NCBI RefSeq assembly: GCF_003026285.1
Contig: NZ_PYOD01000010.1
Coordinates: 90,863-154,862, forward strand
Direction: 5' to 3'
Length of the DNA stretch: 64,000 nucleotides
Origin: Photobacterium profundum
GTDB taxonomy: Bacteria > Pseudomonadota > Gammaproteobacteria > Enterobacterales > Vibrionaceae
The position numbers and the translations under genes are program-made. Below, one piece after another: positions 16,942 to 26,740 of this stretch (its first letter is position 1; every line of letters begins with the position of its first letter). The notes beneath the pieces are model-generated. The model was not told where the DNA came from. It was given only the letters and a program-made list of their open reading frames with translations, and did no database searches.

Positions 16942-18387
16942 TTACTCTGTACCACCTACCGTCATCGAATCAATCTTCAATGTCGGTTGACCGACACCTA
17001 CAGGTACACTCTGCCCAGCTTTACCACAGACTCCAACTCCGCGATCAATAGATAGATCATTACCCACCATCGATACTTGCTGCATCGCTTCAATGCCGCT
17101 GCCAATCAGGGTTGCACCTTTAATTGGACGCGTAATCTTACCGTTTTCAATTAAGTATGCTTCAGATGCAGAGAAAACAAATTTACCAGATGTGATATCC
17201 ACCTGACCACCACCAAAGTTAGGGGCGTAGATACCATTTTTCACGCTTGAAATAATTTCTTCAGGCGCATGCTCACCTGGTAGCATATATGTATTGGTCA
17301 TACGTGGCATAGGTAAATGGGCATATGATTCACGACGGCCATTACCGGTAGGATCAACACCCATAAGACGAGCGTTCAACTTATCTTGTATATACCCTTT
17401 TAACTTACCGCCTTCGACTAAGACGTTATATTGCCCTGGCACACCTTCATCATCGATATTAATCGAACCACGACGATCAACTAACGTACCGTCATCAACA
17501 ATCGTACAAAGTGGTGAGGTAACTTGCTGCCCCATCTGACCCGAGAACATCGAAGACCCTTTACGGTTGAAGTCACCTTCTAAACCATGACCGACGGCTT
17601 CGTGTAATAATACCCCAGGCCAACCATTACCTAACACAACGGGCATTGTACCCGCAGGGGCTGCTTCAGCTTCAAGGTTCACCAGCGCCTGACGAATTGC
17701 TTCATCGGCAAAGTTGAGTGCCGCTGACTTGCCATCTTCTTCATGCAAGAAATGCTCATAACCGTAACGACCACCACCACCAGCACTACCACGTTCACGT
17801 TTATCACCTTTCTCAACTAATACGCTGATAGATAAACGGACAAGCGGACGAATATCAGCAGCATAAGTACCATCAAGCGCAGCAACCAATACTTGCTCGT
17901 AAACACCGTTAATACTGACTGATACTTCTTTAACTAATGGTTCTTTAGTACGGATATAACTGTCGATTTCTTCCAGTAATGCTATTTTTTGAAATTTATC
18001 AAAACTGCCTAATGGATCAACGGGTGCATAAATACCAGAAGGCGAAATAGGGCTAAAGGCTTTAACACTCGCATTGCCGCCCTGACGCACAATACCACGC
18101 GCTGCTTTCGCACTTTGCGTTAACGCTAACTCGTTAATCTGATCTGAATAAGCAAAGCCGGTTTTTTCACCCGCTACAGCACGCACACCAACGCCGCGGT
18201 CAATATTAAAAGAACCGTCCTTTATGATACTGTCTTCCAGCACCAGAGATTCATGCCAGCATGATTGGAAATAGATATCAGCATAATCCACATCGCGAAC
18301 CGCAATCATGCTCAAGATTTTATGAAGCTCTTCACGCCCTAACCCAGATTGGGTTAGCATGGTATTTTCTACAGTTTTCAGGGACAT
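16942..18387 (-). CDS. tldD: TldD metalloprotease subunit
   Basis: TldD is the catalytic partner of PmbA/TldE in the peptide-degrading TldD/E complex. The chosen start MSLKTVENTML gives 481 residues, exactly the E. coli length; an ATG six codons upstream (18405) abuts the stop of the preceding gene and is less likely. The zinc motif HEAVGH lies in VLLHEAVGHGLEGDFN. Other family stretches are NARLMGVDPTGNGRRESYA and NFGGGQVDITSGKFVFS. It follows the nitrilase-family gene, with only 18 bases between, and ends near a shared terminator. Confidence 0.96.
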   Translation of the reverse strand: MSLKTVENTMLTQSGLGREELHKILSMIAVRDVDYADIYFQSCWHESLVLEDSIIKDGSFNIDRGVGVRAVAGEKTGFAYSDQINELALTQSAKAARGIVRQGGNASVKAFSPISPSGIYAPVDPLGSFDKFQKIALLEEIDSYIRTKEPLVKEVSVSINGVYEQVLVAALDGTYAADIRPLVRLSISVLVEKGDKRERGSAGGGGRYGYEHFLHEEDGKSAALNFADEAIRQALVNLEAEAAPAGTMPVVLGNGWPGVLLHEAVGHGLEGDFNRKGSSMFSGQMGQQVTSPLCTIVDDGTLVDRRGSINIDDEGVPGQYNVLVEGGKLKGYIQDKLNARLMGVDPTGNGRRESYAHLPMPRMTNTYMLPGEHAPEEIISSVKNGIYAPNFGGGQVDITSGKFVFSASEAYLIENGKITRPIKGATLIGSGIEAMQQVSMVGNDLSIDRGVGVCGKAGQSVPVGVGQPTLKIDSMTVGGTE

Positions 18388-18405
18388 TAATTCTGCTCTT
18401 GTCAT

Positions 18406-19224
18406 TTATCGCGGGTGCACACTAAAACGGGCGTGCTCAACCAACGGCATATTTGTTCTTATAGTTTGACTGAAATCTAAATCTATATCAGCCGTTAACA
18501 CACCAGTACCTTGTTGCTGACAGGCTAACACCTGCCCCCAAGGGTCAATAATCATTGAATGCCCCCAGGTTTCTCGACCTTGATTATGTTCACCCCATTG
18601 CGCAGCGGCAATTAGCCAACATTGGGTTTCAATGGCTCGAGCACGTAATAAGATATCCCAATGCGCTTTGCCTGTTACTTTTGTGAAAGCCGCAGGCACA
18701 ACAATAATATCGGCACCTTGTTCTCGTAGTGCGGAATACATTTGAGGGAATCGCACATCATAACAGATTGATAATCCAATTTTACCAAAGGGAGTCTCTA
18801 CTACTTTTATCTCATTGCCAGGTTGAAAAGTATCAGACTCTCGGTAACTATGGTGTTTATCTTCAATCTCTACATCAAACATATGCAATTTATTATAGTG
18901 GGCAGTACATATCCCTTGATCATCAAACAGTAGTGCTGTTGAAGTGATCTTGCCATCAGGCTGAAGGATGGGCATCGACCCAATTAACAACCAAATACCT
19001 AACTGTTTTGCAAAAGCAGCAAGTTCCGTTTGTAAAGGACCATCGCCTAAAGCTTCAGCATGGCGTATATAGTCATGATTAGAACCAAAAACAAGCGTGT
19101 TTTCAGGCGTTACAACTAAACGCGCACCTTGTAATTGTAACCCTTTAAGCTTCTTTTTAAGCTGAATAAGATTTGCCTCAGGATCGGGACCTGAGTTCAT
19201 TTGCACTAAACCAATCTTTGTCAT
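18406..19224 (-). CDS. Carbon-nitrogen hydrolase (nitrilase superfamily)
   Basis: A 272-residue cytoplasmic hydrolase of the nitrilase superfamily. The catalytic triad is visible: Glu41 in VVTPENTLVFG, Lys112 in HYNKLHMFDVEI and Cys154 in GLSICYDVRFP. The motifs resemble the Nit1/deaminated-glutathione amidase branch (FGKIGLSICYDVRFPQMY, HWDILLRARAIE), so removal of deaminated glutathione is a reasonable guess, but omega-amidase-type activity cannot be excluded. It sits between yhdP and tldD, an arrangement I recall in vibrios but not in E. coli. Confidence 0.85.
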   Translation of the reverse strand: MTKIGLVQMNSGPDPEANLIQLKKKLKGLQLQGARLVVTPENTLVFGSNHDYIRHAEALGDGPLQTELAAFAKQLGIWLLIGSMPILQPDGKITSTALLFDDQGICTAHYNKLHMFDVEIEDKHHSYRESDTFQPGNEIKVVETPFGKIGLSICYDVRFPQMYSALREQGADIIVVPAAFTKVTGKAHWDILLRARAIETQCWLIAAAQWGEHNQGRETWGHSMIIDPWGQVLACQQQGTGVLTADIDLDFSQTIRTNMPLVEHARFSVHPR

Positions 19225-19269
19225 AACTCACTCCCTGAAATTCTACTTTCTCTTAATTTCATCAATCTA

Positions 19270-22200
19270 TTATTTCTTTTTATCGATTGATTCAGGAACG
19301 ACGATCTCACCTTTAAATCGAGAACGCTCGGTGACTGTTGGAGAATCCAATGGTCCCTTCACCAAATAATTAACCTGAGTAAAGACATCTAACACGGGTG
19401 ATAATGCTGTTGAGATAGCAAACACATACAATGCGGTTTGAGGCGCAACAGCAAAGGCCGTTAATACAGGTATACCCGATGTAAAGTCAGGGGTAAACCT
19501 GACTTGAGCATTAACCGTTTCATTCACTAAATTAGCAGAACCTTTAATGGTAAGATCGCCTGCTAACGCCTGCATTTTTATATTGTCACTATTAAATACA
19601 CCATTCTCAATTTTCCCCGACCCTTTGATATAATTAAAGGCTAAGCCATCATCAAATACGCCAGAAAAATCAAGCTGCAGCTTTCTCATAATCGAATCTA
19701 GGCTAAATAAACCCAGTAAACGACCCGCACCACCAACCCCACTAATAATGCCTTTACCAGTTTCTGTTTTAATTTCACCCGTCAAGGTTTCTCTATGAAT
19801 AGACCACGGCGAACCTTGCCACTGAATTGATGCATAACTGCTAAATGAAGCATCCTGAATGCCGCCCGAAATCCCAAAACGACCCATTAAATCAGAGCTG
19901 TTTTTACCTTCAACATCAAAAGCTATCTGGGTTTCATTTTGCCCACCGTCTAATGTCCAGTGGGCATCAAGGTTCAATGCTGTTGCCCCAGATTTCACCT
20001 GAAGGTTTTGCAGCACCAGCGTATTATTATCTTTGCGCAGTTTTCCTGATACTTTACCCAAGCTATAGCCTTGCAACCACATACTGTTCACCTGTAAATC
20101 TATATCAGGCATATTCGCCATCAAGGTTTTATCAAGTTCAGTGGCTTCTGGAATATCGCGTTGTGGTACGTACTTGGTTTTATCCTGTTTATCTGTAGAT
20201 AATAGCTTGGGGAAATTTAAGTACACATTATCTAACGTTAATTTTAACGGGTTATTATCAACCCAAACGGCATTCCCTTTTAACTCTCGACTATCAAGGG
20301 TAAAGCCCCATTGGCTCCGTTTTCTTTGTGCGTTAAAAGTCAGATCATGCCAATCTAGAGATGCGAGAGTAAGTGTCTTCAATTGAATATCCAGCTGTGT
20401 CGGCATCGGTATTTGAGGCATACCTTGCTTCTTGCCTTTTGCTTCCGCCAGATCCAAATCACTCGTGATCTCGTTAATCAAATCAATCCATTGATCGCCA
20501 TTAATACGATTACTATTCACTCGCACCTGATGCCCAGACAATGGCAAAGGCTTTAACTTTCCCTTTCCGATACTTAAAAAGCTCTGTTTAATCACTGGGC
20601 GAGACTGCAGTAAGCTTATTTGAGCTTGATACTTCGCATCAGGTACGACAATTCCCCCAGATAATGCCTCAGCAGTACCGTTTATTTTTACAGTAGCAAA
20701 TTGCTTGGGAGACAACGCCCCTTCATAAGTTAACGGATAAGGGAGATTGCTATTAATACGTGAAAGTGGGGCCTGTAAATCCACCTTATAATTAAAGCCC
20801 GTATCATGCAGGCTAACGCCAACAGTACCTTTCCATTGCGCCTGCCCTGATACGTGATTGAGCAGTGGATCATTGAGTTGTTGCTGAAGTTGACTAACTT
20901 GCCAATCACCACCAAGATCAATGTCGACGTTATAACCTGTATCAACACTCCTGCCATTAAAACCAACGTTGATCGGCTGTTCGAGTAAGAGACCTTTTAA
21001 GTCAGTAGCTTTAATCACATCATTATCAAAAATTAATTGCCCATTAACATTTGCTAACTGTATAGCTGGGGTTTCAATCGCAATTTGATTATCTTTAAAG
21101 TCAGCAGTACCCCACGCCCTCACATCAGTGCCATCGAAAGGAATATCAAGCTTAAAGCGAGAGGTAACAGGACCAGTTACTTTTACCGTGGTTAATGCTG
21201 CACCAACAGAATCGACTAATGGCGTCGCCAGCATATAGTCACGTACCGCATCTCCTTTCGCGGCAATATCCACCTTTAACTTTAAATGTCCATCAGGGCT
21301 GAGCTCTGAAGCTCCCGTGACACGAGAAGCGGTAGCCCCCATAGTGATCGCATGGCGCGAATCAAGGTACATAAAGTCATTTTCAAACAATAAATCTAAT
21401 TGTAGATCCGTTAATATCGGCCAAGCAGTATCAAAGCTAAATTTTGCCTTTTTCAGTGGCACCTTCGCTTGAAATATTCCCTCGTGATTTTTATAAGGAA
21501 AATCAGAAAGCTCTCCATACCAAAGCAACTGAGCAACATCCGCTTTACCACCACGAATTGCTGCTGAGAGATAATCCGTTAAATCATGCCCTAAAGCTAA
21601 TGTAGGTAAATAACGCCACGTCTCTCCGGCATTATTGAGCGAGGCTTCACCATAGAAAGATAACCATGCAGGCTTTTCTGCAGGAAAATCTAAACGAAAC
21701 TCACCATCGACTTTTAAGTGAGGGGTCGCAACATGCAGCTTGTCACTCCATAATCGCCAGCCTTGATCGTTTACCTGCCAATAAGCGGTTACATCCGCAT
21801 TATCAATTTTTAAAGGGGCTTGAAAAACCTCACCATAAGGTAATGCATCATCTTTCAGTTTTAGAACCGCTTTACCTGATGCTAAATCGCCGGAAATATC
21901 AGCATCTAACTTACTGATGCCCGGTAAAAGCTCCCATTGCTGCATACCAAAGTGTTTTAGTTTTGCAGAAAAACGAGGTGACTCTTCACCAGTACTGGCA
22001 ACGCGAATATCGGTTAAATTTCCCGTAGGCTTTAACGTATTCAACATAGATACAGCGCTGTTATCCGCAGGAAAGAAGCTAGCCAAAGACTGTAAACGTG
22101 CGATATCAAGGCTATTTACAGCCAACATCCACTTTTTAGGCTGCCATTGCGCAACAAGATCGAGATCGGGCCATTGCGTGTTATCTGTTTGAATTTTTAG

Positions 22201-23163
22201 ATCATCACTATCAACTCGCCAAGCCGTGACATCATCGGTCAACGTCGTTGGTGTTAAAGCAACAACACCTTGTTGGATCTGAATGCTATGTAGTTGATCC
22301 GCTCTTTTCCATTCAACCTTACTATTTTCAATTTGAACGCGACTGTTAGTTATTTTACCGTCGAATAAATCTAACCACACCTCAAAGCCGATATCACTGC
22401 TTGTAATTTCGGTGCCTTTTGTTAACTGTTTATTCAACCACGGCGTAATCGACAAGTTCTGAGCTTGCGCGTAAATATGTCCCGATAAACTCGGTAGATC
22501 GCCTTTCTCAGATAAATTAGCGATAACTTTAAGCTGGCTAAGGTGCGTATCAGCAATGCTGATTACCCCTTCCGCAAGATGCTCGCCGTTAACATTTACC
22601 CATTTCAATTCACTGATATCCACCTGCTTTTTTTCACCAGCAGGTGTTAACAACGACACTTTGGAATCTGTTAAAGAAAAGTCCCCAAGGCGGACGAAAA
22701 ATAAACGTTCTAATTTCTGGACGGCAGTCGTAGCTTGGTTTGCTGGGACTTTTGGGGAAGAACCCGCATAAAGGTCAAAACCTGGGATTTGTGTTAAATC
22801 GATACCTAGTTGATTGATTGTAATATTTTTGAAAATTGGACGAAATTGCCAGGCTGATTGCCAGATATCAAGCTGCATATCAATCGAACCAACCGACGCC
22901 AGTGATTGAGAATTATCACTTGCTGCAATATCAATGCCTTGCAACATTAACGACGGACCAATACTGCGCCAATGCCCTTCAACACTGTCAATTTGCAGAC
23001 TCATGCCTGCCTGCTCAGATGCCCATTGACGGATCGGCTCACGGAATTCGTTTAGCTGAGGAAGAAAAAGACGCAGACCACTAATAGCAATAGCGGCCAG
23101 CACCAACAATGTCAGTACTAGCCACATTAATCCACGTACCAGACGAACTGGAACTGTTGTCAC
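19270..23163 (-). CDS. yhdP: YhdP, AsmA-like phospholipid transport protein
   Basis: YhdP is a very large inner-membrane-anchored, periplasm-spanning AsmA-like protein that moves phospholipids to the outer membrane together with TamB and YdbH. The 1297-residue protein (1266 in E. coli) has one N-terminal membrane helix (about residues 10-32) followed by a long beta-rich groove region. The DUF3971-type N-terminal region includes LQIDSVEGHW, and the AsmA-like C-terminal region includes GRLLGLFSLDSIMRKLQLDF. It lies between the nitrilase-family gene and rng, 20 bases from the latter. The window therefore encodes both retrograde-type (Mla) and anterograde-type (YhdP) lipid traffic proteins. Confidence 0.93.
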   Translation of the reverse strand: MTTVPVRLVRGLMWLVLTLLVLAAIAISGLRLFLPQLNEFREPIRQWASEQAGMSLQIDSVEGHWRSIGPSLMLQGIDIAASDNSQSLASVGSIDMQLDIWQSAWQFRPIFKNITINQLGIDLTQIPGFDLYAGSSPKVPANQATTAVQKLERLFFVRLGDFSLTDSKVSLLTPAGEKKQVDISELKWVNVNGEHLAEGVISIADTHLSQLKVIANLSEKGDLPSLSGHIYAQAQNLSITPWLNKQLTKGTEITSSDIGFEVWLDLFDGKITNSRVQIENSKVEWKRADQLHSIQIQQGVVALTPTTLTDDVTAWRVDSDDLKIQTDNTQWPDLDLVAQWQPKKWMLAVNSLDIARLQSLASFFPADNSAVSMLNTLKPTGNLTDIRVASTGEESPRFSAKLKHFGMQQWELLPGISKLDADISGDLASGKAVLKLKDDALPYGEVFQAPLKIDNADVTAYWQVNDQGWRLWSDKLHVATPHLKVDGEFRLDFPAEKPAWLSFYGEASLNNAGETWRYLPTLALGHDLTDYLSAAIRGGKADVAQLLWYGELSDFPYKNHEGIFQAKVPLKKAKFSFDTAWPILTDLQLDLLFENDFMYLDSRHAITMGATASRVTGASELSPDGHLKLKVDIAAKGDAVRDYMLATPLVDSVGAALTTVKVTGPVTSRFKLDIPFDGTDVRAWGTADFKDNQIAIETPAIQLANVNGQLIFDNDVIKATDLKGLLLEQPINVGFNGRSVDTGYNVDIDLGGDWQVSQLQQQLNDPLLNHVSGQAQWKGTVGVSLHDTGFNYKVDLQAPLSRINSNLPYPLTYEGALSPKQFATVKINGTAEALSGGIVVPDAKYQAQISLLQSRPVIKQSFLSIGKGKLKPLPLSGHQVRVNSNRINGDQWIDLINEITSDLDLAEAKGKKQGMPQIPMPTQLDIQLKTLTLASLDWHDLTFNAQRKRSQWGFTLDSRELKGNAVWVDNNPLKLTLDNVYLNFPKLLSTDKQDKTKYVPQRDIPEATELDKTLMANMPDIDLQVNSMWLQGYSLGKVSGKLRKDNNTLVLQNLQVKSGATALNLDAHWTLDGGQNETQIAFDVEGKNSSDLMGRFGISGGIQDASFSSYASIQWQGSPWSIHRETLTGEIKTETGKGIISGVGGAGRLLGLFSLDSIMRKLQLDFSGVFDDGLAFNYIKGSGKIENGVFNSDNIKMQALAGDLTIKGSANLVNETVNAQVRFTPDFTSGIPVLTAFAVAPQTALYVFAISTALSPVLDVFTQVNYLVKGPLDSPTVTERSRFKGEIVVPESIDKKK

Positions 23164-23183
23164 TCGATAACCTCTACAATCAA

Positions 23184-24653
23184 TTACATCATCACTACAT
23201 CAAACTGTTCTTGGATATAAAGCGGCTCAGGTTTCACTTTTACCTGCTTACCAATAAAGACTTCCAATTCAGCCAATGCATGATACTCATCACCCGCCAG
23301 CACATCGCCAACAGCGGGTGACACATAAACGACAAAACGATCGGCATCGTAAGCACGATTCACTCGCGTAATTTCACGCAAGATCTCATAACACACGCTT
23401 TCAACGGTTTTAACCGTGCCACGCCCTTCACAAGTAGGACAAGTACCACACAGTACATGTTCAATACTTTCTCGGGTACGTTTACGCGTCATCTCTACTA
23501 AGCCTAGCTGAGTAAAGCCATTGATATTGGTTTTAACCCGATCGAAAGACAGAGCTTGCTCTAATGTAGCGAGAACTCGGCGTTGGTGATCTTCAATTGC
23601 CATATCAATAAAATCAATAATGATGATGCCACCCAGATTACGTAAGCGTAATTGACGGGCAATGGCTTTAGTTGCTTCGATGTTAGTGTTGAAAATGGTT
23701 TCTTCTAGATTACGACGGCCCACAAAGGCACCGGTATTAATATCAACCGTCGTCATCGCTTCTGTTTGATCAATGATCAGGTAACCACCAGACTTCAATT
23801 CAACCTTACGATCTAGCGAGCGCTGAATCTCATTCTCGGTATCGAACAAATCAAAAATTGGCTGCTCACCGGCATAGTAGTCAATTTTGTCATTCACTTC
23901 AGGGACAAACTCTTCAGTGAACTCTTTTAATTTTTCAAAGCCAAGACGAGAGTCGACCTGAATACGATCTAATTCTGTGCCTACAAAGTCACGTAAAATA
24001 CGTTGCGCTAAACCCAGCTCACCATACAGCATCGATTTTGGCTTCAGTTTGGCACGGCGTTCGATAACTTTGCGCCATAGATGCTTAAGGAATGCTGCAT
24101 CTTGCCCTAGCTCATCTTCACTTGCACCTTCGGCTGCAGTACGAATAATAAAGCCACCAAGATCGTCACAGTGATATTTAACAACCTTTTTTAAACGCTC
24201 ACGTTCTTCTTCACTTTCAATGCGTTGAGACACACCAACATGGCTCGCCCCTGGCATAAAGACCAAATAACGCGAAGGTAATGTAACGTCGGTCGTTAGA
24301 CGTGCGCCTTTCGTTCCGAGAGGATCTTTAATCACCTGAACAACAATGTCTTGCCCTTGACGAACTAATTCTGAAATGTCCAAAACTTGGAATTGTTTTT
24401 TCTCGTTTTCAGCAACACATTCTGTATGAGGAACAATATCTGATGCGTGTAAAAATGCCGCTTTATCTAAACCAATATCCACGAATGCAGCTTGCATACC
24501 GGGTAAAACACGGCTTACTCGACCTTTGTAGATATTCCCGACGATGCCACGTTTTGATTCACGTTCAATATGTACTTCTTGTAGATTTCCGCTTTCAATC
24601 ATTGCAACGCGAGTTTCACTTGGCGTCACGTTTACTAGCAGCTCAATGCTCAT
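23184..24653 (-). CDS. rng: Ribonuclease G
   Basis: RNase G is a single-strand-specific endoribonuclease that matures the 16S rRNA 5' end. At 489 residues it equals E. coli RNase G. It has an N-terminal S1-like domain, the catalytic metal-binding Asp motifs MTTVDINTGAFVG and GGIIIIDFIDM, and the zinc-link cysteines CGTCPTCEGRG, but no RNase E-type degradosome scaffold. It follows maf by 12 bases and precedes yhdP. Confidence 0.97.
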   Translation of the reverse strand: MSIELLVNVTPSETRVAMIESGNLQEVHIERESKRGIVGNIYKGRVSRVLPGMQAAFVDIGLDKAAFLHASDIVPHTECVAENEKKQFQVLDISELVRQGQDIVVQVIKDPLGTKGARLTTDVTLPSRYLVFMPGASHVGVSQRIESEEERERLKKVVKYHCDDLGGFIIRTAAEGASEDELGQDAAFLKHLWRKVIERRAKLKPKSMLYGELGLAQRILRDFVGTELDRIQVDSRLGFEKLKEFTEEFVPEVNDKIDYYAGEQPIFDLFDTENEIQRSLDRKVELKSGGYLIIDQTEAMTTVDINTGAFVGRRNLEETIFNTNIEATKAIARQLRLRNLGGIIIIDFIDMAIEDHQRRVLATLEQALSFDRVKTNINGFTQLGLVEMTRKRTRESIEHVLCGTCPTCEGRGTVKTVESVCYEILREITRVNRAYDADRFVVYVSPAVGDVLAGDEYHALAELEVFIGKQVKVKPEPLYIQEQFDVVMM

Positions 24654-24665
24654 GGTTGCCTCAAT

Positions 24666-25256
24666 TTATAAACTTAAAAAATTCTGAACCATGACGTCGG
24701 TTTCCACTAAAGGTAGCCCCATCACAGCATAATAACTGCCATCAATTCGCGTGATAAATTTGCCACCCAGCCCCTGAATGCCATAGCTACCAGCCTTGTC
24801 TTGTGGTTCGCCACTTTGCCAATATTTTTCTATTTCGTTTTCAGACAAAGTTTTAAACCAAACATCGGTAACCACTAACTGGGTTTCTTCACGCTCTGCT
24901 GTTGCTACCGTAACAGATGTCATCACTTGATGTTGACGCCCTGATAGTAATTTCAACATACGCTGCGCATCATTAAAATCTTTTGGCTTTTCTAAAATCG
25001 TTTCATCAACCACAACAATAGTATCAGCCCCCAAAACAGGAGTTGTTGCTGCCGCCGTTTTAGTGGCATTAATTTCCTTCACACCAGCAGCCGCTTTATC
25101 TCGCGATAATCGCTGAACATACTGCTCAGCCGTTTCACTAGGCTGATGACACTCTTCAACATCCACCACCACACGTTCAAATTGGTAGCCTAATTGTGTT
25201 AATAGTTCTTGGCGTCGAGGTGAACCTGATGCGAGATAAAGTTGTACTGCTGACAT
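24666..25256 (-). CDS. yhdE: Maf-family nucleotide pyrophosphatase (dTTP/UTP type)
   Basis: Maf/YhdE hydrolyses dTTP, UTP and modified analogues, acting in nucleotide housekeeping and possibly septum control. The 196-residue protein carries the hallmark LASGSPRRQELL at its N-terminus, the catalytic LGADTIVVVDETILEKP and the GKFITRIDGSYYAVMGLPL C-terminal motif. It is in the usual mre-maf-rng order but is separated from mreD by a terminator-like hairpin. Confidence 0.95.
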   Translation of the reverse strand: MSAVQLYLASGSPRRQELLTQLGYQFERVVVDVEECHQPSETAEQYVQRLSRDKAAAGVKEINATKTAAATTPVLGADTIVVVDETILEKPKDFNDAQRMLKLLSGRQHQVMTSVTVATAEREETQLVVTDVWFKTLSENEIEKYWQSGEPQDKAGSYGIQGLGGKFITRIDGSYYAVMGLPLVETDVMVQNFLSL

Positions 25257-25307
25257 AACGACTCTTTAAATATTGATGTTCGGAACATAACCAAACTACA
25301 TGAAACA

Positions 25308-25338
25308 AAAAGGGAGCAAAAACACGCTCCCCTTTCGT
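25308..25338 (-). terminator. Terminator after mreD
   Basis: On the minus strand GGGAGC (25327-25332) pairs with GCTCCC (25313-25318), flanked by AAA/TTT pairs and followed by a TTTTTG run. It lies between mreD and maf and probably ends much of the mreBCD transcript. Confidence 0.7.
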
Positions 25339-25361
25339 CATTGTCTAATAACAATGTAACA

Positions 25362-25850
25362 CTAACGAATAGAAAACTTACGACGTACACGACGTAATAA
25401 TAAAAATAACCATGGCCACAACAAGAAGTTAAGTAAAATTGCCCATAATTGTTGGGGATCAAAGGTAATCTCTGACACTAAATACTCAGCCCAGAATTCA
25501 ACCAGTTTACCCACTAATGTGAGTACGGCGATAATAACGGCTTGCTGCCACAAGGATAAATTCCGTAGCATCTGGAAATTTAAAGCAATGATGTAACACA
25601 GTACTGACATCATCAGCCCGCGAACACCTAGGGTTGACCCTAGCATTAAATCCCACAGTAAACCGACAATCAGTGCCGACCCCACGTTAACACGGTGTGG
25701 TAATGCCAATACCCAGTAACAGGTAATCAATAACACCCATGAAGGGCGAAATGATTCCAGTACTCCAGGCCACGGGGCCGCTTGAAGAATCAATGCAAAA
25801 ATGAATGTAAGCCAAATTAGCATACGGCCATTAGGTCGACTACTCGCCAC
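25362..25850 (-). CDS. mreD: Rod shape-determining protein MreD
   Basis: MreD is an integral membrane component of the elongasome, acting with MreC and MreB. The 162-residue protein equals E. coli MreD in length and is almost entirely hydrophobic, with five to six membrane segments. The family stretch RPSWVLLITCYWVLALPHRVN and the LLWDLMLGSTLGVRGL loop are clear. It overlaps mreC by 11 bases. Confidence 0.95.
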   Translation of the reverse strand: MASSRPNGRMLIWLTFIFALILQAAPWPGVLESFRPSWVLLITCYWVLALPHRVNVGSALIVGLLWDLMLGSTLGVRGLMMSVLCYIIALNFQMLRNLSLWQQAVIIAVLTLVGKLVEFWAEYLVSEITFDPQQLWAILLNFLLWPWLFLLLRRVRRKFSIR

Positions 25851-26700
25851 TTGTCGGTACCTCTTCTAGCATATTTTCTCGTTCAGTTGGCCATACTAAT
25901 AACAAGTAACGCAAGCGATCAAATTGTACCGTAGGACGGGCTTTAATCTGCGCAAATGGACGTTTGTTATCAAATGAAAACTCGGTGACATAAGCGACCG
26001 GATACCCTTCAGGGTAACGCCCACCAAGCCCCGATGAAACCAACAAATCACCCACTTCGATATCAGTGCTGCTTGGTACGTGCTCAAGCTGCATCAAATC
26101 ACTCTGACCACTGCCTGATGCGATCACTCGGATGTCATTTCGTACAACCTGAATCGGAATGGCATGCGTTGGATCGATCAATAGTAATACACGGCTATTA
26201 TGAGCCCCAACATACGATATTTGACCCACGATACCTTTTTCGTTGATCACAGGCTGACCTTCATAAACACCGTCAATACGGCCTTTATCGATCATAACCT
26301 GATGGCTATACGGATCAGAATCTACCGCCATTACCTCGGCTATCATCTTGCGTTCATCACGAACGAAAGGTGAACCTAATAGCTCTCTTAAACGCTGATT
26401 TTCTTGCTTTAACTGATCGAGCAATAATACTTCGCTTTGCATAACCAGAACATCACGCTTCAATGCTTTATTTTCTGACAAAATACGCTGATGTGAGCTC
26501 ACTTGACTTGATACACCATCTAACATTTCTCGAGGTAAGTTAGCGGCATATTGAAGGGGAGCAATAGCTGAGTTCAGCAAATAACGTACGTTTGCAAAGG
26601 CATCAAGGCGGCTGTCGGCCAACATTAGGCTAGCCGACAGTAATATGGCAAGAAACAGGCGTAATTGCAGAGAAGGACCTCTGCCAAATATAGGTTTCAT
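25840..26700 (-). CDS. mreC: Cell shape-determining protein MreC
   Basis: MreC is a bitopic inner-membrane protein whose periplasmic domain organises elongation synthases. It starts MKPIFGRGPSLQLRLFLA, with one membrane helix (about 13-30), a coiled-coil rich in Glu/Leu/Lys (about 65-105) and a periplasmic beta domain with IDKGRIDGVYEGQPVINEKG and GLGGRYPEGYPVAYV. At 286 residues it is shorter than E. coli MreC (367), lacking the long C-terminal tail. Confidence 0.96.
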   Translation of the reverse strand: MKPIFGRGPSLQLRLFLAILLSASLMLADSRLDAFANVRYLLNSAIAPLQYAANLPREMLDGVSSQVSSHQRILSENKALKRDVLVMQSEVLLLDQLKQENQRLRELLGSPFVRDERKMIAEVMAVDSDPYSHQVMIDKGRIDGVYEGQPVINEKGIVGQISYVGAHNSRVLLLIDPTHAIPIQVVRNDIRVIASGSGQSDLMQLEHVPSSTDIEVGDLLVSSGLGGRYPEGYPVAYVTEFSFDNKRPFAQIKARPTVQFDRLRYLLLVWPTERENMLEEVPTSGE

Positions 26701-26740
26701 GTAACGCTATAACCTGTTTTGTCGATTGCTTGGGGTCGCA

